64,000 nucleotides of DNA from Fibrobacter sp. (GTDB lineage Bacteria; Fibrobacterota; Fibrobacteria; Fibrobacterales; Fibrobacteraceae): positions 1 to 64,000 of the forward strand of contig JAKSIJ010000004.1 in NCBI GenBank assembly GCA_024398875.1, given 5' to 3'. Both the position numbers and the translations under genes were made by a program. Shown here piece by piece: positions 8,052 through 17,612 of the stretch (the stretch's first letter is position 1; each line of letters starts with the position of its first letter). The notes beneath the pieces are model-generated. The model was not told the DNA's origin. It made no database searches and worked only from the letters and a program-made list of their open reading frames with translations.

Positions 8052-9650
8052 ATGAGCAACTTCTACAACATGCCGAAACTCCCGACCGAGAATAGCCCGA
8101 AGGTGGAAATCTTCGTGGACGACAAGGCCGTGATGGTTCCCGGCGATACGAATCTCCTCGAAGCCCTTAAGGCTGTCGGGATTGAAACTCCTCACGTTTG
8201 TTATCATCCGTACCTGCCGGTGAGCGGTAACTGCCGCCAGTGCCTGGTGGAGCAGGAAGGCCCCCGCGGTCGTATGCTGGTCATTGCCTGCTATACGCCG
8301 GTCACTCCGGGCATGAAAATCTTTACGCCCGCTTCTAGCGCCCGCGTGAAGAACGCCCGCAAGGCTACACAGGAATTCATGCTGGTGAACCATCCGCTGG
8401 ATTGCCCCATCTGCGACAAGGCCGGCGAATGCACCTTGCAAGAAAACTACATGGAAGCAGGCCAGAACGAATCTCGCATGCGTCCTGAATATGGCAAGAA
8501 CTACCACGGAAATCCGGACCATCAGTTCATTGACGCCAAGGGTCAGGTTCGCGGTGGTAAGCATGTGGATTTAGGTCCCCGCGTTCTCTTGGATGAAGAA
8601 CGCTGCGTGCAGTGCGACCGTTGCGTGCGCTTTATGCGTAGCATCGCCAAGTCTGAACAGCTTCAGCTGGCTGGCCGTGCCGACCACACCTACATCACAA
8701 CGTTCCCTGGGGAAAAGCTGGATCATGAATATGACCTCTGCGTCACGGATGTGTGCCCGGTAGGCGCAATGACCGCCAAGTATTTCCGCTTCCAGAAGCG
8801 CGTATGGCTCCTCAGCCACACGCCCACCATCTCTATGGATGATTCTCTGGGCGCAAACATCTGGCTCGACCATGCTGATGGCCGCATCTATCGCGTGATG
8901 CCGCGCTGCAACCCCGAAGTGAACCGCAGCTGGCTTTCGAACACGAGCCGTCTCGCATTCCAGGGTTTCAACAAGAATCGTCTTCCGGCTATGGGCTTCA
9001 ACGTTATCAAGAGCGCCATGGGCGAGGGCAAGGTTGCCGTAGTCATGGGTGGCGCCTGCACCATCGAAGATATGGCCGCAGCTCGCATGCTTAAGGATTC
9101 CATGGGCGATAAGGTGGAACTCTTCGGTGGAAGCCTCTTGAAGGTTTCTGAACCCGATGGCATTGCCAAGAGTGGTGACCCCTGCGCCAACCGCGCTGGT
9201 CTCAAGCTCATGGGCTTTGCCGATGTTTCTGAACTGCTGAAGCGCGCTGGCGAATTCAAGGTGCTCCTCACGGTGAATGCAGACCTCTTTGGTGAAGATG
9301 CTGCTGCCGCCAAGGCTCTGGAGGCAATTCCTAGCCGCATCGCTTTCTCTGCCTTCAACGACGAAACCGCCAAGAAGGCAACCCTTGCCTTCGGTATCAA
9401 ACACTGGAGTGAAGTCCAGGGCACCATGGTGAACAACCTCAACATTCTCCAGAAGTTGAATGCTTGCCCGGTTTGCCCCGATGCGGAACTTCGTGCTGCC
9501 TACGATGTGATTTCGGAACTGGCAGGGAAGAAGTTCGAAAGCGCTTCTGCGGCATTCAAGAAAGCAGGTGAATATGCAAGTGTTCTTGCGGGTCTCTCTT
9601 ACGATACCATCAAGAGCACTGGGAAACTCCTTGAAGGAGGTGAAGCATAA
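8052..9650 (+). CDS. nuoG: NADH:quinone oxidoreductase subunit G, short form
   Basis: 532 residues from the ATG at 8052, four bases after the nuoF stop; the frame is open further upstream inside nuoF, but the family N-terminus fits here. Ligands are visible for the N-terminal [2Fe-2S] (CYHPYLPVSGNCRQC), the HPLDCPICDKAGEC segment, and a later cluster region (CVQCDRCVRF ... VCPVGA). The C-terminal half is a reduced molybdopterin-oxidoreductase-like domain. E. coli NuoG is about 900 residues, so this is a trimmed version. GGAGGTG just before the end serves nuoH. Confidence 0.93.
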   Translation: MSNFYNMPKLPTENSPKVEIFVDDKAVMVPGDTNLLEALKAVGIETPHVCYHPYLPVSGNCRQCLVEQEGPRGRMLVIACYTPVTPGMKIFTPASSARVKNARKATQEFMLVNHPLDCPICDKAGECTLQENYMEAGQNESRMRPEYGKNYHGNPDHQFIDAKGQVRGGKHVDLGPRVLLDEERCVQCDRCVRFMRSIAKSEQLQLAGRADHTYITTFPGEKLDHEYDLCVTDVCPVGAMTAKYFRFQKRVWLLSHTPTISMDDSLGANIWLDHADGRIYRVMPRCNPEVNRSWLSNTSRLAFQGFNKNRLPAMGFNVIKSAMGEGKVAVVMGGACTIEDMAAARMLKDSMGDKVELFGGSLLKVSEPDGIAKSGDPCANRAGLKLMGFADVSELLKRAGEFKVLLTVNADLFGEDAAAAKALEAIPSRIAFSAFNDETAKKATLAFGIKHWSEVQGTMVNNLNILQKLNACPVCPDAELRAAYDVISELAGKKFESASAAFKKAGEYASVLAGLSYDTIKSTGKLLEGGEA

Positions 9651-11005
9651 TGGATATTATTGAATCCAAAACCTGGATAGAATGGGTCATCACGATTGCG
9701 AAGTTCGCCTTCTGCTTCGTGCCGGTCCTGTATATCCTTCTCCTCATTCCTATGGAACGCCGCGGCGCTGGCTTTATGCAAGACCGTCAGGGCCCGAACC
9801 GTTCCTATATCAAGATTCCTTACTTCGGTAAAATCCGCTTGTTTGGTTATGTGCAGAACATGTGCGATGGTACCAAGTTGTTCTTCAAGGAAATGTTCGC
9901 TCCGGCAGGGGTGAATAAGGTGCTCTACTATGTGGCTCCTGCAATTCCCTTTGCCATCGTGTTCCTCTCTCCTTGTGTGATTCCTTGGTTTGGCCCCATG
10001 GTGTTTGATTGGGGTGACAAGGCCGTTCGCATTCCGGGTTCCATCATCGATTCCGACGTGGGCGTGCTCCTCCTCATGGGATTCTCCTCCCTCTCCGCTT
10101 TCGGTGCCATTCTCGCTGGTTGGGCTTCCAAGTCCAAGTACACCTTCCTGGGTGCGCTCCGTACCAGCTCCATGACCATCAGTTACGAAGTCTGCTTGGG
10201 CCTTTCCCTCATGGGCATTCTCCTTCTCGCCGGTTCCTTCAACCTCACGGATATTGTGAGTTGGCAAGAGAATCATGTGTGGGGTATTGTGGCTCAGCCT
10301 GTGGCCTTCTTCTGCTTCCTCATTGCAAGCATCGCCGAAACGGGCCGTGCTCCCTTTGACGTGGCTGAAGGTGAACCTGAACTGGTCGCCGGTTACCATA
10401 CGGAATATGGTGCCATGCAGTTTGGTCTCTTCTACATGGGCGAATATTCCCACATTTGCATCAACAGCTTCCTCATTGCAACGCTCTTCCTGGGTGGCTA
10501 TGCGGTGCCGTTCGTGACGACTGAAACAATGCAAGCCCACATGGGTGGCTCTCTCGCCATTCTCTGTGGAATTCTCGCATTCCTCGCTCTTGCATTCCTA
10601 CACATGCTTCATCGCTACTCCAAGAAGTTGGCTGCCACACAACAGACCCACCGCTTTGAAGTGCTTCAGGAATACAAACTCTATAAGATTTGTGGCTGGG
10701 CTGCCGTAGTCGTGTTTGTTGTGCTGGGTGCCTGCGCCTGGTTCCTCTTCAATCCTGCCAATATGGCCATCAACGGCTTCGCTATCGGCAGTTTTGCTAC
10801 CGCTCTTGGAACCGCCCTTATTCACCTCTTGGTGCTTGTAGTGAAGAGCGTCATGTTCTGCTGGGTGTGGATTTGGGTCCGCTGGACGCTGCCGCGCTTC
10901 CGCTATGACCACGTGATGCACCTGGGCTGGAAGATTATCCTTAACATCGCCCTTATCAACCTCGTAGTGACTGCAGTCATTGCAAAACTCGTAGGGGGTA
11001 ACTAA
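9650..11005 (+). CDS. nuoH: NADH:quinone oxidoreductase subunit H with an extra internal membrane segment
   Basis: 451 residues against about 330 usually. Membrane subunit that forms the quinone entry channel. Recognisable parts are MERRGAGFMQDRQGPNR near the start, SIAETGRAPFDVAEGEPELVAGYHTEY (about 225-250) and, near the end, RWTLPRFRYDHVMHLGWK. Between LGGYAVPF (about 281) and that end lies roughly 110 extra residues with two or three hydrophobic helices (LAILCGILAFLALAFL; AAVVVFVVLGACAWFLF). The start overlaps the nuoG stop by one base. Confidence 0.93.
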   Translation: MDIIESKTWIEWVITIAKFAFCFVPVLYILLLIPMERRGAGFMQDRQGPNRSYIKIPYFGKIRLFGYVQNMCDGTKLFFKEMFAPAGVNKVLYYVAPAIPFAIVFLSPCVIPWFGPMVFDWGDKAVRIPGSIIDSDVGVLLLMGFSSLSAFGAILAGWASKSKYTFLGALRTSSMTISYEVCLGLSLMGILLLAGSFNLTDIVSWQENHVWGIVAQPVAFFCFLIASIAETGRAPFDVAEGEPELVAGYHTEYGAMQFGLFYMGEYSHICINSFLIATLFLGGYAVPFVTTETMQAHMGGSLAILCGILAFLALAFLHMLHRYSKKLAATQQTHRFEVLQEYKLYKICGWAAVVVFVVLGACAWFLFNPANMAINGFAIGSFATALGTALIHLLVLVVKSVMFCWVWIWVRWTLPRFRYDHVMHLGWKIILNIALINLVVTAVIAKLVGGN

Positions 11006-11574
11006 TGGCTCGTGTAATTAAACAAAGACCCATGAACTGGATTGAACGCCTCTACATCTTCGAATGCTTGAGAGGCTTGTTCACCACGCTGAAGCATGCC
11101 GCCCGCGGTCTCTTCCGCTATGAGACCCTCCCGACGATTTCTTATCCGGAAGGTCAGCCGGAGATTCGCCACACTTATCGCGCCAAGCACCGCTTGATGC
11201 TCCGCCCCGATGGCACGCCCCGCTGCGTTGCCTGCGGTATGTGCGCTGCAGCTTGCCCTGCCCACTGCATTTTCATCGAGGCCACCCAGAGTGATGACCC
11301 TCGTATTGAAAAGCGGGTGATGCGTTTTGACATTGACCATTTGACTTGCGTGTTCTGCGGCCTTTGTGCAGAAGCCTGCCCGGTGGATGCCCTCCGCATG
11401 GATACCAAGAAGATTGTGTTTGAGCACAGGACTCGTGAAGAGTTTGTGGCTCACATGAGTGATTTGATGGACTGGGATCCGAAGGATTATCCGGAAGATG
11501 CTCAGAGTCAGATGGCCCCTGGTGGAACCAAGAACAAACAGGCTCTTGAAACCTGGGGAATGGAGGTTAAATAA
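11005..11574 (+). CDS. nuoI: NADH:quinone oxidoreductase subunit I (two [4Fe-4S])
   Basis: 189 residues. Ferredoxin-like relay with clusters N6a and N6b. Two CxxCxxCxxxC motifs are clear: Cys74/77/80/84 (CVACGMCAAAC) and Cys115/118/121/125 (CVFCGLCAEAC). The N-terminal helix is amphipathic for membrane contact. One-base overlaps with nuoH and nuoJ (TAATG). Confidence 0.97.
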   Translation: MARVIKQRPMNWIERLYIFECLRGLFTTLKHAARGLFRYETLPTISYPEGQPEIRHTYRAKHRLMLRPDGTPRCVACGMCAAACPAHCIFIEATQSDDPRIEKRVMRFDIDHLTCVFCGLCAEACPVDALRMDTKKIVFEHRTREEFVAHMSDLMDWDPKDYPEDAQSQMAPGGTKNKQALETWGMEVK

Positions 11575-12116
11575 TGCTTGCTCTTATTTACTTCATTGTT
11601 TTGGCGGTGGTTGCCTTGGGTAGCGCTCTTTGCGTTCTCCTGGCCCGTCATCCGCTTTATGCAGGCCTTTCCCTGGTGACTTCCATGGTCTCCTTGGCTG
11701 GCATCTACGGCCTTATCGGCAGCCCTTTCATGGGCGTTGTTCAAATCATGGTCTACGCCGGCGCCATCATGATGCTCGTGACTTTCGTGATCATGGTGCT
11801 GAACGGTGCCCGCGATTCCAAGACCCCGATGTTTGACAAGGTTTCCTTGTTCGTCATCCCGGCGGTTCTTGTGCTTGCAGGCCTTGTGGGCTTTGCCCTG
11901 GTTCGCTCTCCCTTGGCTTTTGATGCCACAACCCTCCGCGGTTCTGTGGAACTCACTTCCAAGACTCTCTTTGACATGGCTCAGACGGGTCCCGGTTACT
12001 TCCTTCTGTTCGAAGTTCTCGGTCTCCTGCTTCTCTCTGCCATGGTTGCTGCAGTGCTTCTTGCCAAGAAGCGCCTCGGCTCTATTGAAACTGAAAATAC
12101 GGAGGTTAAGCACTAA
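11574..12116 (+). CDS. nuoJ: NADH:quinone oxidoreductase subunit J
   Basis: 180 residues, five predicted membrane helices. The family hallmark GVVQIMVYAGAIMMLVTFVIM is seen around residues 53-75, here with VYAGAIMML. It belongs to the membrane arm that couples quinone chemistry to proton movement. One-base overlaps with nuoI and nuoK. Confidence 0.95.
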   Translation: MLALIYFIVLAVVALGSALCVLLARHPLYAGLSLVTSMVSLAGIYGLIGSPFMGVVQIMVYAGAIMMLVTFVIMVLNGARDSKTPMFDKVSLFVIPAVLVLAGLVGFALVRSPLAFDATTLRGSVELTSKTLFDMAQTGPGYFLLFEVLGLLLLSAMVAAVLLAKKRLGSIETENTEVKH

Positions 12117-12430
12117 TGGAACTCCAGCCGATTTTCATTCAGATTTTGGCCCTCGCCATATTCTCCATCGGGATTATGGTGGCCATTTCCCGCAGGAACA
12201 TCTTCTTCCTTTTGATGGGAGTGGAGCTTGCACTCAATGCAGTGAACCTCTCCTTCGTGGGCTTTGCTAAGACCCTTCCGGCAGACATGTCTGTTGCGGG
12301 TCAGATTGTTCCTCTGTTTGCCATTGCTATCGCCGCCGCAGAAGCTTGCGTCGGGTTCGCTATGGTCATTATGATCTTCCGCAATCGGGAAAGCATTGAT
12401 TCCGATTCGTATTCTAGCATGAAGGGGTAG
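12116..12430 (+). CDS. nuoK: NADH:quinone oxidoreductase subunit K
   Basis: 104 residues, three membrane helices. The conserved intramembrane Glu is in MGVELALNAVN (about residue 37), with a second Glu in AAAEACVGFA (about residue 73). Standard length. It shares one base with nuoJ, and nuoL begins three bases after its stop. Confidence 0.96.
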   Translation: MELQPIFIQILALAIFSIGIMVAISRRNIFFLLMGVELALNAVNLSFVGFAKTLPADMSVAGQIVPLFAIAIAAAEACVGFAMVIMIFRNRESIDSDSYSSMKG

Positions 12431-12433
12431 AAA

Positions 12434-14383
12434 ATGACACATCTTCCTTTATGGCTTATTCCTTTATTCCCTCTAATTGGCACAATCCTCCTCGGGACTG
12501 TGGCGGTCATCTCTTCTCCAAGTAAGAAGGGCGCTCCGGAAGGAATCGTGGGGGCACTTGCCGTGCTCTTCCCGGCATTCTCTTTTGCGGTGGTTGCCAT
12601 TCTCGCTTGCTCTATGCCGGAGGCGGGGCTCCGCGAAACCCTCTGCAACTGGATTGATATTCCGCTGTTCCGCGCAGATATCGGATTCCTGTTCGATGGT
12701 CTCTCTCGCATTATGCTCCTGTTCGTCACGGGCATTGGCACGCTGATTGCGCTTTATTCCATCGGTTACATGCACGGCGACCGCGGCTTCGCCCGCTTCT
12801 TCGCCTACATCAACCTCTTCCTCTTCAGCATGATTGTCCTCGTGCTCTCCGACAGTCTTCTTCTCACGTTCCTGGGTTGGGAAGGTGTGGGCCTCTGCTC
12901 CTACCTCCTCATCGGCTTCTGGAACAGCGACTTGAACAACTGCAAGGCTGCAAACAAGGCTTTCATTGTGAACAGGGTTGGCGATATTGGATTCATCTTG
13001 GGCATGCTTTGCCTCGTAACCTTGGGCGGCTCCAGCCTCCTGAATTACGATTCCCTGGCTGCCTTCATCCAGATGATTATTTCGGGCAACCACCTGGTGG
13101 ATGTGATTATCCCGCTTTCTCTGGCGGGTGTCCTCTTCTTCATCGGTTGTACCGGTAAGTCCGCTCAGATTCCGCTCCTCACATGGCTTCCGGATGCTAT
13201 GGCAGGCCCGACGCCGGTCTCCGCCCTCATCCATGCGGCAACCATGGTGACTAGCGGTGTGTATCTGTTGGCTCGCTTGGGAAGCATGTTCGCGGTTCTC
13301 CCGCAGGTTTTGACCATCATTGTGGTGGTGGGAATGCTGACCGCTTTCTGGGCTGCCGTTTCTGGCCTCTTCCAGAACGACATCAAGAAGGTACTTGCCT
13401 ATTCTACCATCAGCCAGTTGGGCTACATGTTCATGGCTGCTGGCGTTTGCGCCTTTGATGCTTCCATCTTCCACGTGTTCACTCACGCCTTCTTCAAGGC
13501 CGCCCTCTTCTTGGGTGCTGGCGCTGTGATCCACGCGCTTGCAGGTGAGCAGGATATGCGCAAGATGGGCGGCATGCTCCGCAAAACTCCGGTAACGGCT
13601 TGCGTCATGATTTTCGCTTTCTTCGCCATTATTGGTTTCCCCGGCTTTGCTGGTTTCTGGTCCAAGGACTTGATTCTGGAACGCCTCTACACCAGTGGCC
13701 CCATGGGTCCCTTCTTCTACTTCATCGGTCTTGCTACCGCTGTGATTACGGCTATCTACATGGGTCGCCTCATCATCATGACCTTCTTCGGCAAGTATCG
13801 TGGTTCTAAGGAAAGTGAGGAACACATTCACGAGGCTCCTGCCGCAATGCTTATCCCGATGGTGGTTCTTACCTTCGGTTCTGTGTTTGCCGGTTATCTC
13901 TGGGCCGATATGATTGGTCTTACCTTCTTCAGAGATTCCCTTGCCTCTGTGGTGGGTACCGCTCAGGCTATTTATGCGGGCTCTCATGTGGCTGCTCATG
14001 TTTCTCCGGTGCTCTTTGCCGCTCTCGGGACCATTGCCGCTTTGCTCGGCATGTTCATCGCTTGGAAGGTTTGGGGCAACGCTCGCATTCCAGAAGCCAA
14101 GGGCAGCAGCGCTCCCGAGGGTTTCAAGGCCGATTGGACCTTCTTCTGGGATAAGATTCATGCCTTCTTCATTATGATTGTGAACGTGCTCGCTTGGATT
14201 TGCGATGTGGTGGTGGACAAGATTCTCCAGGCCGCTCAGTGGACTCTTGGGGCGATTGCCACAATCCTTGGCGATGGCGCCACCGTGTTCCAGGTACGTA
14301 AGGCTCGGTTGCAGGCGGCTCTTAGTGTGGCAGGCCTCGCTGTACTTGTTCTTGTTGTTCTTCTGACTGGAGGGTTGGTCTAA
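12434..14383 (+). CDS. nuoL: NADH:quinone oxidoreductase subunit L (antiporter-like)
   Basis: 649 residues. The distal proton-pumping subunit, with around 16 membrane helices plus the lateral helix at the C-terminus. Signatures: FLGWEGVGLCSYLLIGFW (about 148-165, with the key Glu), the Lys of GKSAQIPLLTWLPDAMAGPTPVSALIHAATMV (about 238-270) and FTHAFFKAALFLGAGAVIHA (about 350). Standard length. The final codon region overlaps nuoM by one base. Confidence 0.96.
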   Translation: MTHLPLWLIPLFPLIGTILLGTVAVISSPSKKGAPEGIVGALAVLFPAFSFAVVAILACSMPEAGLRETLCNWIDIPLFRADIGFLFDGLSRIMLLFVTGIGTLIALYSIGYMHGDRGFARFFAYINLFLFSMIVLVLSDSLLLTFLGWEGVGLCSYLLIGFWNSDLNNCKAANKAFIVNRVGDIGFILGMLCLVTLGGSSLLNYDSLAAFIQMIISGNHLVDVIIPLSLAGVLFFIGCTGKSAQIPLLTWLPDAMAGPTPVSALIHAATMVTSGVYLLARLGSMFAVLPQVLTIIVVVGMLTAFWAAVSGLFQNDIKKVLAYSTISQLGYMFMAAGVCAFDASIFHVFTHAFFKAALFLGAGAVIHALAGEQDMRKMGGMLRKTPVTACVMIFAFFAIIGFPGFAGFWSKDLILERLYTSGPMGPFFYFIGLATAVITAIYMGRLIIMTFFGKYRGSKESEEHIHEAPAAMLIPMVVLTFGSVFAGYLWADMIGLTFFRDSLASVVGTAQAIYAGSHVAAHVSPVLFAALGTIAALLGMFIAWKVWGNARIPEAKGSSAPEGFKADWTFFWDKIHAFFIMIVNVLAWICDVVVDKILQAAQWTLGAIATILGDGATVFQVRKARLQAALSVAGLAVLVLVVLLTGGLV

Positions 14384-16143
14384 TGCTATTACATCTCCTC
14401 GTCTTCGCTCCCTTTGTTGCCGCCATGCTTATGGTGGTGAATTCCAAGGAAGATTTCAAATCCTCTTCCCGTATGGCGCTCCTCTTCGGCATTGCTTTTG
14501 TGGCTATGTCCGTAGTGCTCATTGCTCTCGGTAATCAGGCCACGACTCCCATGGAGTGGTTCCGCATTCCGGGTTGCAAGGGTCCTGTGTTCTACTACTT
14601 GTATGCACATGGTCTGGGCGCCTGGATGGTGTTCCTTTCTTGCGGCCTTTCTCTGGTGGCCTTGATTTCTGCCCGTGCCTCCATGGGGAAGGAATACCGC
14701 AACTTTGCCATCGGCATCTTCGCTTTGATGGGCGCTATGAACGGCACCTTCCTTGCGGCTGATGCCGTGCTCTTCTTCTTCTTCTTCGAAGCCATGGTGA
14801 TTCCGGCGGCAATTCTCATTGCGGCATTCGGTGGCGAAAAGCGGAAAGAAGCGGCGATGACTTTCGCTATCTATACCTTGGTGGGTTCTGCTCCTATGGC
14901 GGTGGCCCTTTGGTATTTACTCACGATGGCTGACAATTCCCTCCTCCTCTCTCTTGCCCTTGTGCTCCAGAGCTTGCCGGAAGGAACGCAGATGATGGTG
15001 TTGGTGAGTTTCCTCTTAGCCTTCTTGGTGAAGACTCCTATCTTCCCCTTCCACGGCTGGCAGGCAATCACCTATTCTGAAGCTCCGGCTCCGCTCTCTG
15101 CCATTTTGACAGGTGCCATGAGTAAAGCTGGTGTCTTTGGTTTTATCGCTTGGATTCTCCCCATATTCCCGCTGACCATGGGCGTTGTTCGCACTATGAT
15201 GTGGCTTGGTCTTGCAACGGCTGTATATGGCGCTTTGATGGCTCTTCGTGCTAATGACGGCAAAAAACTTTTGGCCTTCAGCTCCATGAGCCATTTGGGT
15301 ATTGCGGTGGCTGGCGTGTTCAGCCTCTCGGAAGCCATGCTCCCGGCTGTGCTGGTGCTTTTGGTGGCACACGGAATTTCCGCTGGCGTGCAGTACTTCC
15401 TCATGGGTGTGGGTGAACGGATGACGGGCACTCGCAACATCAACGAAATGGGTGGCCTTGCACATCAGAATCCGGTGTTCAGCTTCCTCTTCGGTGCTGC
15501 AGGCGTCATGGCTCTCGCAGTTCCTGGTACCGCAGGCTTCATCGGAGAATTTACCGTACTTCTCTCCCTGTGGGATATGGGCCCGTTCCAGGCTCTCATC
15601 ATGGGCTTCACCATGATTCTCTCTGCAGGCTATGTGCTCCGCTTCATCCAGAAGGTTATCTTCGGGAAGAAGGCTCGCGAGTATGAAGAAGGCGCTCGCA
15701 CTACGGCTCTTGAAGGCTCTGCCTTCGGCGTCATGCTGGTGCTTCTCTTGGTTTTCGGTTTCCACCCGGCTTGCATCACCAATAGCCTCCAACTGTTTGA
15801 TGAAGCTGCTGTGGAAAGCATGGCTGCCACTACTGATGGCGCTAATGGCCAGACGGCTAGCGATGCTGAAGCTGCTACTGCGGGTGAGGATTCTGCCGAA
15901 GCCGCTGTTGAGGCTGCTCCCATGACTGCAGAAGAAATCGCTCAGCTGGATTCCACTTTGGCGGCTGCGGGCTTTAGCGAAGCAGACCGCAAGGATATTA
16001 TCAACCAGATGATTGCGGAAGAAGGTGCCGCTGCGGAAACACCTGCTGCTGAAACTGCGCCCGAGGCTGCTGCCGCACCCGCGACGGAGGCGGCTCCCGC
16101 AACTGTAGAAACCTCTAAGACGGAGGGCTCTAACAATGACTAA
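14383..16143 (+). CDS. nuoM: NADH:quinone oxidoreductase subunit M with acidic Ala/Glu tail
   Basis: 586 residues. The antiporter-like core (about 1-470) shows the Glu of FFFFFFEAMVIPAAILI (about 135) and the Lys segment VKTPIFPFHGWQAITYSEAP (about 210-230). After LFDEAAVES the last 110 or so residues are Ala/Glu-rich and non-membrane, with a short helical part MTAEEIAQLDSTLAAAGFSE and then Glu-Thr-Pro-Ala repeats. Such a tail is not typical of NuoM and would lie at the membrane surface. It overlaps nuoN by 8 bases. Confidence 0.94.
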   Translation: MLLHLLVFAPFVAAMLMVVNSKEDFKSSSRMALLFGIAFVAMSVVLIALGNQATTPMEWFRIPGCKGPVFYYLYAHGLGAWMVFLSCGLSLVALISARASMGKEYRNFAIGIFALMGAMNGTFLAADAVLFFFFFEAMVIPAAILIAAFGGEKRKEAAMTFAIYTLVGSAPMAVALWYLLTMADNSLLLSLALVLQSLPEGTQMMVLVSFLLAFLVKTPIFPFHGWQAITYSEAPAPLSAILTGAMSKAGVFGFIAWILPIFPLTMGVVRTMMWLGLATAVYGALMALRANDGKKLLAFSSMSHLGIAVAGVFSLSEAMLPAVLVLLVAHGISAGVQYFLMGVGERMTGTRNINEMGGLAHQNPVFSFLFGAAGVMALAVPGTAGFIGEFTVLLSLWDMGPFQALIMGFTMILSAGYVLRFIQKVIFGKKAREYEEGARTTALEGSAFGVMLVLLLVFGFHPACITNSLQLFDEAAVESMAATTDGANGQTASDAEAATAGEDSAEAAVEAAPMTAEEIAQLDSTLAAAGFSEADRKDIINQMIAEEGAAAETPAAETAPEAAAAPATEAAPATVETSKTEGSNND

Positions 16144-17608
16144 TTACATCGATTTCATGCCGGTTATTTTGGTGGCTCTCGGAGCCCTCTTCACCCTCGC
16201 TGCAGAGCCCTTCCTCCGCGACGAAAACAAGCACAAGGTCCTTCCCTGGATTGCGTCCGTTTTTGTGGCGCTTGGCATTGGAGCCTTTGCTTTCGTTGGT
16301 ACCGACACCACGTTCAACCTTTACGCGATGGATCCTATTCGCCGCGTTCTTGGCGTGACCATTTTCCTCTGCACTCTTCTGGGAGTTGCTGGCTTGCAGT
16401 GGACCCTCGGAACAGGGAAGTATAAGGGTGGTGAATCCTACAGCTTGATGCTTCTGGCATGCTGTGGTGCAACGCTCATGACCCAGGCCATTGATTTCGT
16501 GGCTCTCTTCATCGCAATGGAACTCACCAGCTTCCCCGTGTATGCTTTGGTGGGTATTCACCGCAAGGATCTTTTTGCTGGTGAAGCAGTGTTCAAGTAC
16601 TTCGTTTCTGGCGCCATCTTCAGCACCATTTTCCTCTATGGTGTGGCTCTGGTTTATGGCGCTACAGGCTCCACGCACTTCTGTGCCGCCATCTTGGATG
16701 GCCGCGGTCCTATCTTCGCGATGGGTATGCTTCTCATCATCTTGGGCCTTCTCTTCAAGGCTGGCGCCGCTCCCGTTCACTTCTGGGTGGCAGATGTCTA
16801 TACAGGGGCTCCAGTGGCAGTGACCGGCTTTATGGCCGCTGTCGTGAAGGTTGGCGCTTTGGCTGCTCTTGGTTCTGTATGGCTTGGCATTTTGGTGGCT
16901 CGCAACGGTTCCGCTCCTGCCTGGAACTTGGCCGAAAAGATTACGGTGGGTACGCAGTCTAAATCACTCTTCTATGTGGTTGTGATTGTCGCCATTCTTT
17001 CCATGGTCATTGGCGCTTTGAGCGGTCTTGCCCAAAAGTCTGTCCGTCGCATTCTGGCATTCTCTGCTGTGATGAACGCAGGCTTCATGGTGATTGGCCT
17101 CTTGCTTCCGAACTATCTGGAATCAGGTTCCGTGCAACTTGGCGCCATGTACTACTTCCTGGTGACGTATGCCATCGGCAGTGCAGGGGCTTTGGCTGGA
17201 GTCGCTTATTTGGCGGGTCGTGATGATCGCAAGGAAACTCTGGATGATCTTCAGGGTGCCGGTCGCAAGCGTCCCTTTGTCGCTCTCGGGGTGGCGGTTT
17301 GTTTGGCAAGCCTTGCTGGCCTTCCGCCTGCCGCTGGATTCCTCGCCAAGTTCTCCCTCTTTGCAGGTGCGTTCTCTGCAGGCTTGGGTTGGCTCGCTGC
17401 TGTTGGCTTTGGCCTTTCCCTTATCGCCGCAGTTTACTACCTCCGCATTGCTTACGTGCTGTTTGCGCCTCGCAAGTGCGAATGCAATTGTGGTTGCTGC
17501 TGTGAAAATAGAGCGAAGTTTAGCTATCTCTTGAAGTTTGCGGTTGCTGTGGCAGCCCTTGCTCTCATCGCGGTAGGTGTGTTTCCCGGCTTTGCTCTGA
17601 TTGGATAA
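16136..17608 (+). CDS. nuoN: NADH:quinone oxidoreductase subunit N with Cys-rich loop
   Basis: 490 residues, third antiporter-like subunit, about 14 helices. The key Glu in [16 protein letters not shown] (about 125), Lys in [23 protein letters not shown] (about 205-225) and [21 protein letters not shown] (about 298) are visible. Near the C-terminus, between the last two hydrophobic stretches, is [14 protein letters not shown] (nt 17477-17518), six Cys within nine residues; the family normally has no such motif. It could bind metal or form disulfides. Last of the nuo genes; ispF follows four bases later. Confidence 0.94.
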   Translation: MTNYIDFMPVILVALGALFTLAAEPFLRDENKHKVLPWIASVFVALGIGAFAFVGTDTTFNLYAMDPIRRVLGVTIFLCTLLGVAGLQWTLGTGKYKGGESYSLMLLACCGATLMTQAIDFVALFIAMELTSFPVYALVGIHRKDLFAGEAVFKYFVSGAIFSTIFLYGVALVYGATGSTHFCAAILDGRGPIFAMGMLLIILGLLFKAGAAPVHFWVADVYTGAPVAVTGFMAAVVKVGALAALGSVWLGILVARNGSAPAWNLAEKITVGTQSKSLFYVVVIVAILSMVIGALSGLAQKSVRRILAFSAVMNAGFMVIGLLLPNYLESGSVQLGAMYYFLVTYAIGSAGALAGVAYLAGRDDRKETLDDLQGAGRKRPFVALGVAVCLASLAGLPPAAGFLAKFSLFAGAFSAGLGWLAAVGFGLSLIAAVYYLRIAYVLFAPRKCECNCGCCCENRAKFSYLLKFAVAVAALALIAVGVFPGFALIG

Positions 17609-17612
17609 GTTG

